Source: Pseudoscleropodium purum (taxonomy: Eukaryota > Streptophyta > Bryopsida > Hypnales > Brachytheciaceae). Taken from it: DNA of 64,000 nt. Position numbers and translations under genes: made by a program. Of this stretch, positions 62,740 through 64,000 are shown in pieces. The stretch lies in the NCBI GenBank assembly GCA_963969395.1, contig OZ017796.1, positions 12,836,501-12,900,500 on the forward strand, read 5' to 3'. How positions within the stretch are numbered: position 1 is the stretch's first letter; each line of letters opens with the position of its first letter. A model generated the notes under the pieces. That model saw only the letters and a list, made by a program, of their open reading frames with translations, ran no database searches and was not told the DNA's origin.

Positions 62740-64000
62740 TAAGCCCTTGCCATGTCATATAAAAAATTCAATTTTTTTTCATTTTTTTCATTTAATTAAA
62801 TTAAAATTAAAATTAAAATTTTTTTTGACAATCAACCATTCTTTCACTATGGGGGGAATAGTGAAGGGAACAGGCCTAAAACACACTTCAATCTGTTGCC
62901 CTCAAATCCCCTCTAATGAAAATGGGGTCCTTTTCTTTACATATTAAATGGATTTCTATAAAACATACCTTCTCTACCATTAATAAAAACATTGCAATTA
63001 AATTCACACTAAACATCTTATTCTACAAACAAAAGCTCAAAAACAATCAAATACTTTCTAATATACACAACCTACCTTAACCCCAAAATGCCAAAACTGA
63101 GTTTTTGGCAACATAGAAATTTTTGGCAACTCACTACAAATCGAGTTTTTATTTATTTTCTTTGAAATTTTAACACAACATGTTCCCAAGGAGTTTCTTT
63201 AAAGCCCAATAATTTTCATAACTTTTGACTAAATAGTTAAAAACATTATTATATGATATGTAATTTTCATTACTTGATGGGTAACATAGGCACCAAAAAA
63301 AACTTCTTTAAAAATCACTTTTTTAAGAAACTAAAATTTGAAATTGGTTTTCTAGATTTATATATACTTAAAAAAATTTAAATCATTCTATTTTAATCTA
63401 CGAGTCAAAATTTGTGAGGCGTTTTAGTTTGTAGGAGTTTGCAAGTCATTATTAAATCTCTAGCCCAAGACAAACTTTGAATTCCTTTATTTAATTCAAT
63501 CTTCAATATTTTGGAAAATAAAAAGAGGTGTAGATTGTTTATTACAACATTGCAACCATTGGGATTGTCATTTTTCAATTCCCTAAATAACTTGTTAACA
63601 ATTAAGTATTTTAAATCATTCTCTACTCCTTTCTACTTACTATTTTTTTCCTATATGTTATATAATTCCAAATGATTTGAAATTTTTCAAGCATATAGAC
63701 AACTTGATTTGAAAAATGAATCTAAAGAGTTACCACCATTTTGGACATTTTTTCATACAAATTTGCCCATATTTTCACAAGGCCAAAAAAAGAAATTTGG
63801 CACTTCAAATGCTATATCTTGAAATCTACACTATGGAAATTTCTGAAATTTTTTCCACATGTTTTGAAACAAGCTTACTACAAGATCATACTGTTAAATG
63901 TGTCATAAAATATTTTTGTTCTAAAATTTGACACGTGTACTAGAAATGCCGCAGTTTGGAAGCAGTTTTGGCAAAAACATAGTCAAAATCATTTAGGTGT
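62740..64000 (-). repeat. Dispersed AT-rich repeat family, copy E (inverted, runs off the window)
   Basis: Same orientation as copy D and longer, with about 450 bp (roughly 62950-63400) that copy D lacks. It ends at the window edge in GCAAAAACATAGTCAAAATC, corresponding to the beginning of copy A. Confidence 0.75.

Overview
The window is nuclear DNA of a land plant. Two genes encode high-affinity nitrate transporters (NRT2) with the plant-type N-terminus. All protein-coding genes have short spliceosomal introns (about 125-455 bp). GC-rich promoter islands sit in a very AT-rich, transposon-rich background. Short introns and closely spaced NRT2 duplicates would fit a bryophyte such as a moss, but a fern, lycophyte or other plant cannot be excluded from this sequence alone. 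An exact 200-base run of N (13104-13303) shows this is a scaffold with a gap.

Layout. 1-36.8 kb is AT-rich and repeat-dominated. It holds copies of a dispersed AT-rich repeat family, a pair of elements with internal inverted repeats, a precise 205-bp hAT-type MITE with a perfect 8-bp target duplication, decayed coding relics (10.7-15.6 kb), a degenerate hAT/ZNF862-like transposase (16.0-19.2 kb), a GC-richer island with two oppositely oriented 14-bp minisatellites (23.6-24.0 kb), and a foldback MITE (24.45 kb). 36.8-39.5 kb holds one well-supported plus-strand gene: TATA box, 5'UTR intron and five phase-0 coding exons for a 261-residue, probably plastid-targeted protein of unknown function. 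39.5-48.1 kb is moderately GC-richer, largely unique non-coding sequence with a few local duplications.

48.1-60.3 kb is the functional core: two NRT2 paralogues in direct tandem on the minus strand, about 7.7 kb apart. Reconstruction gives 553 aa in five exons (48144-50617) and 542 aa in four exons (58284-60321). Every shared exon boundary is identical. The first copy has one additional 127-bp intron that interrupts what is a single exon in the second copy, and the two differ at the extreme C-terminus. NRT2 proteins are proton-coupled nitrate importers of the plasma membrane, usually working with an NAR2/NRT3 partner, which is not seen here. The interval between them (51.2-55.3 kb) is again AT-rich repeat sequence. 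60.6-64 kb holds a TIR-bearing MITE and a further copy of the dispersed repeat running off the right edge.

I found no convincing tRNA, rRNA, CRISPR array or new multi-gene system. The strongest unusual signals are the intron presence/absence difference between the NRT2 tandem copies, the plastid orphan gene, and several well-delimited transposable elements.
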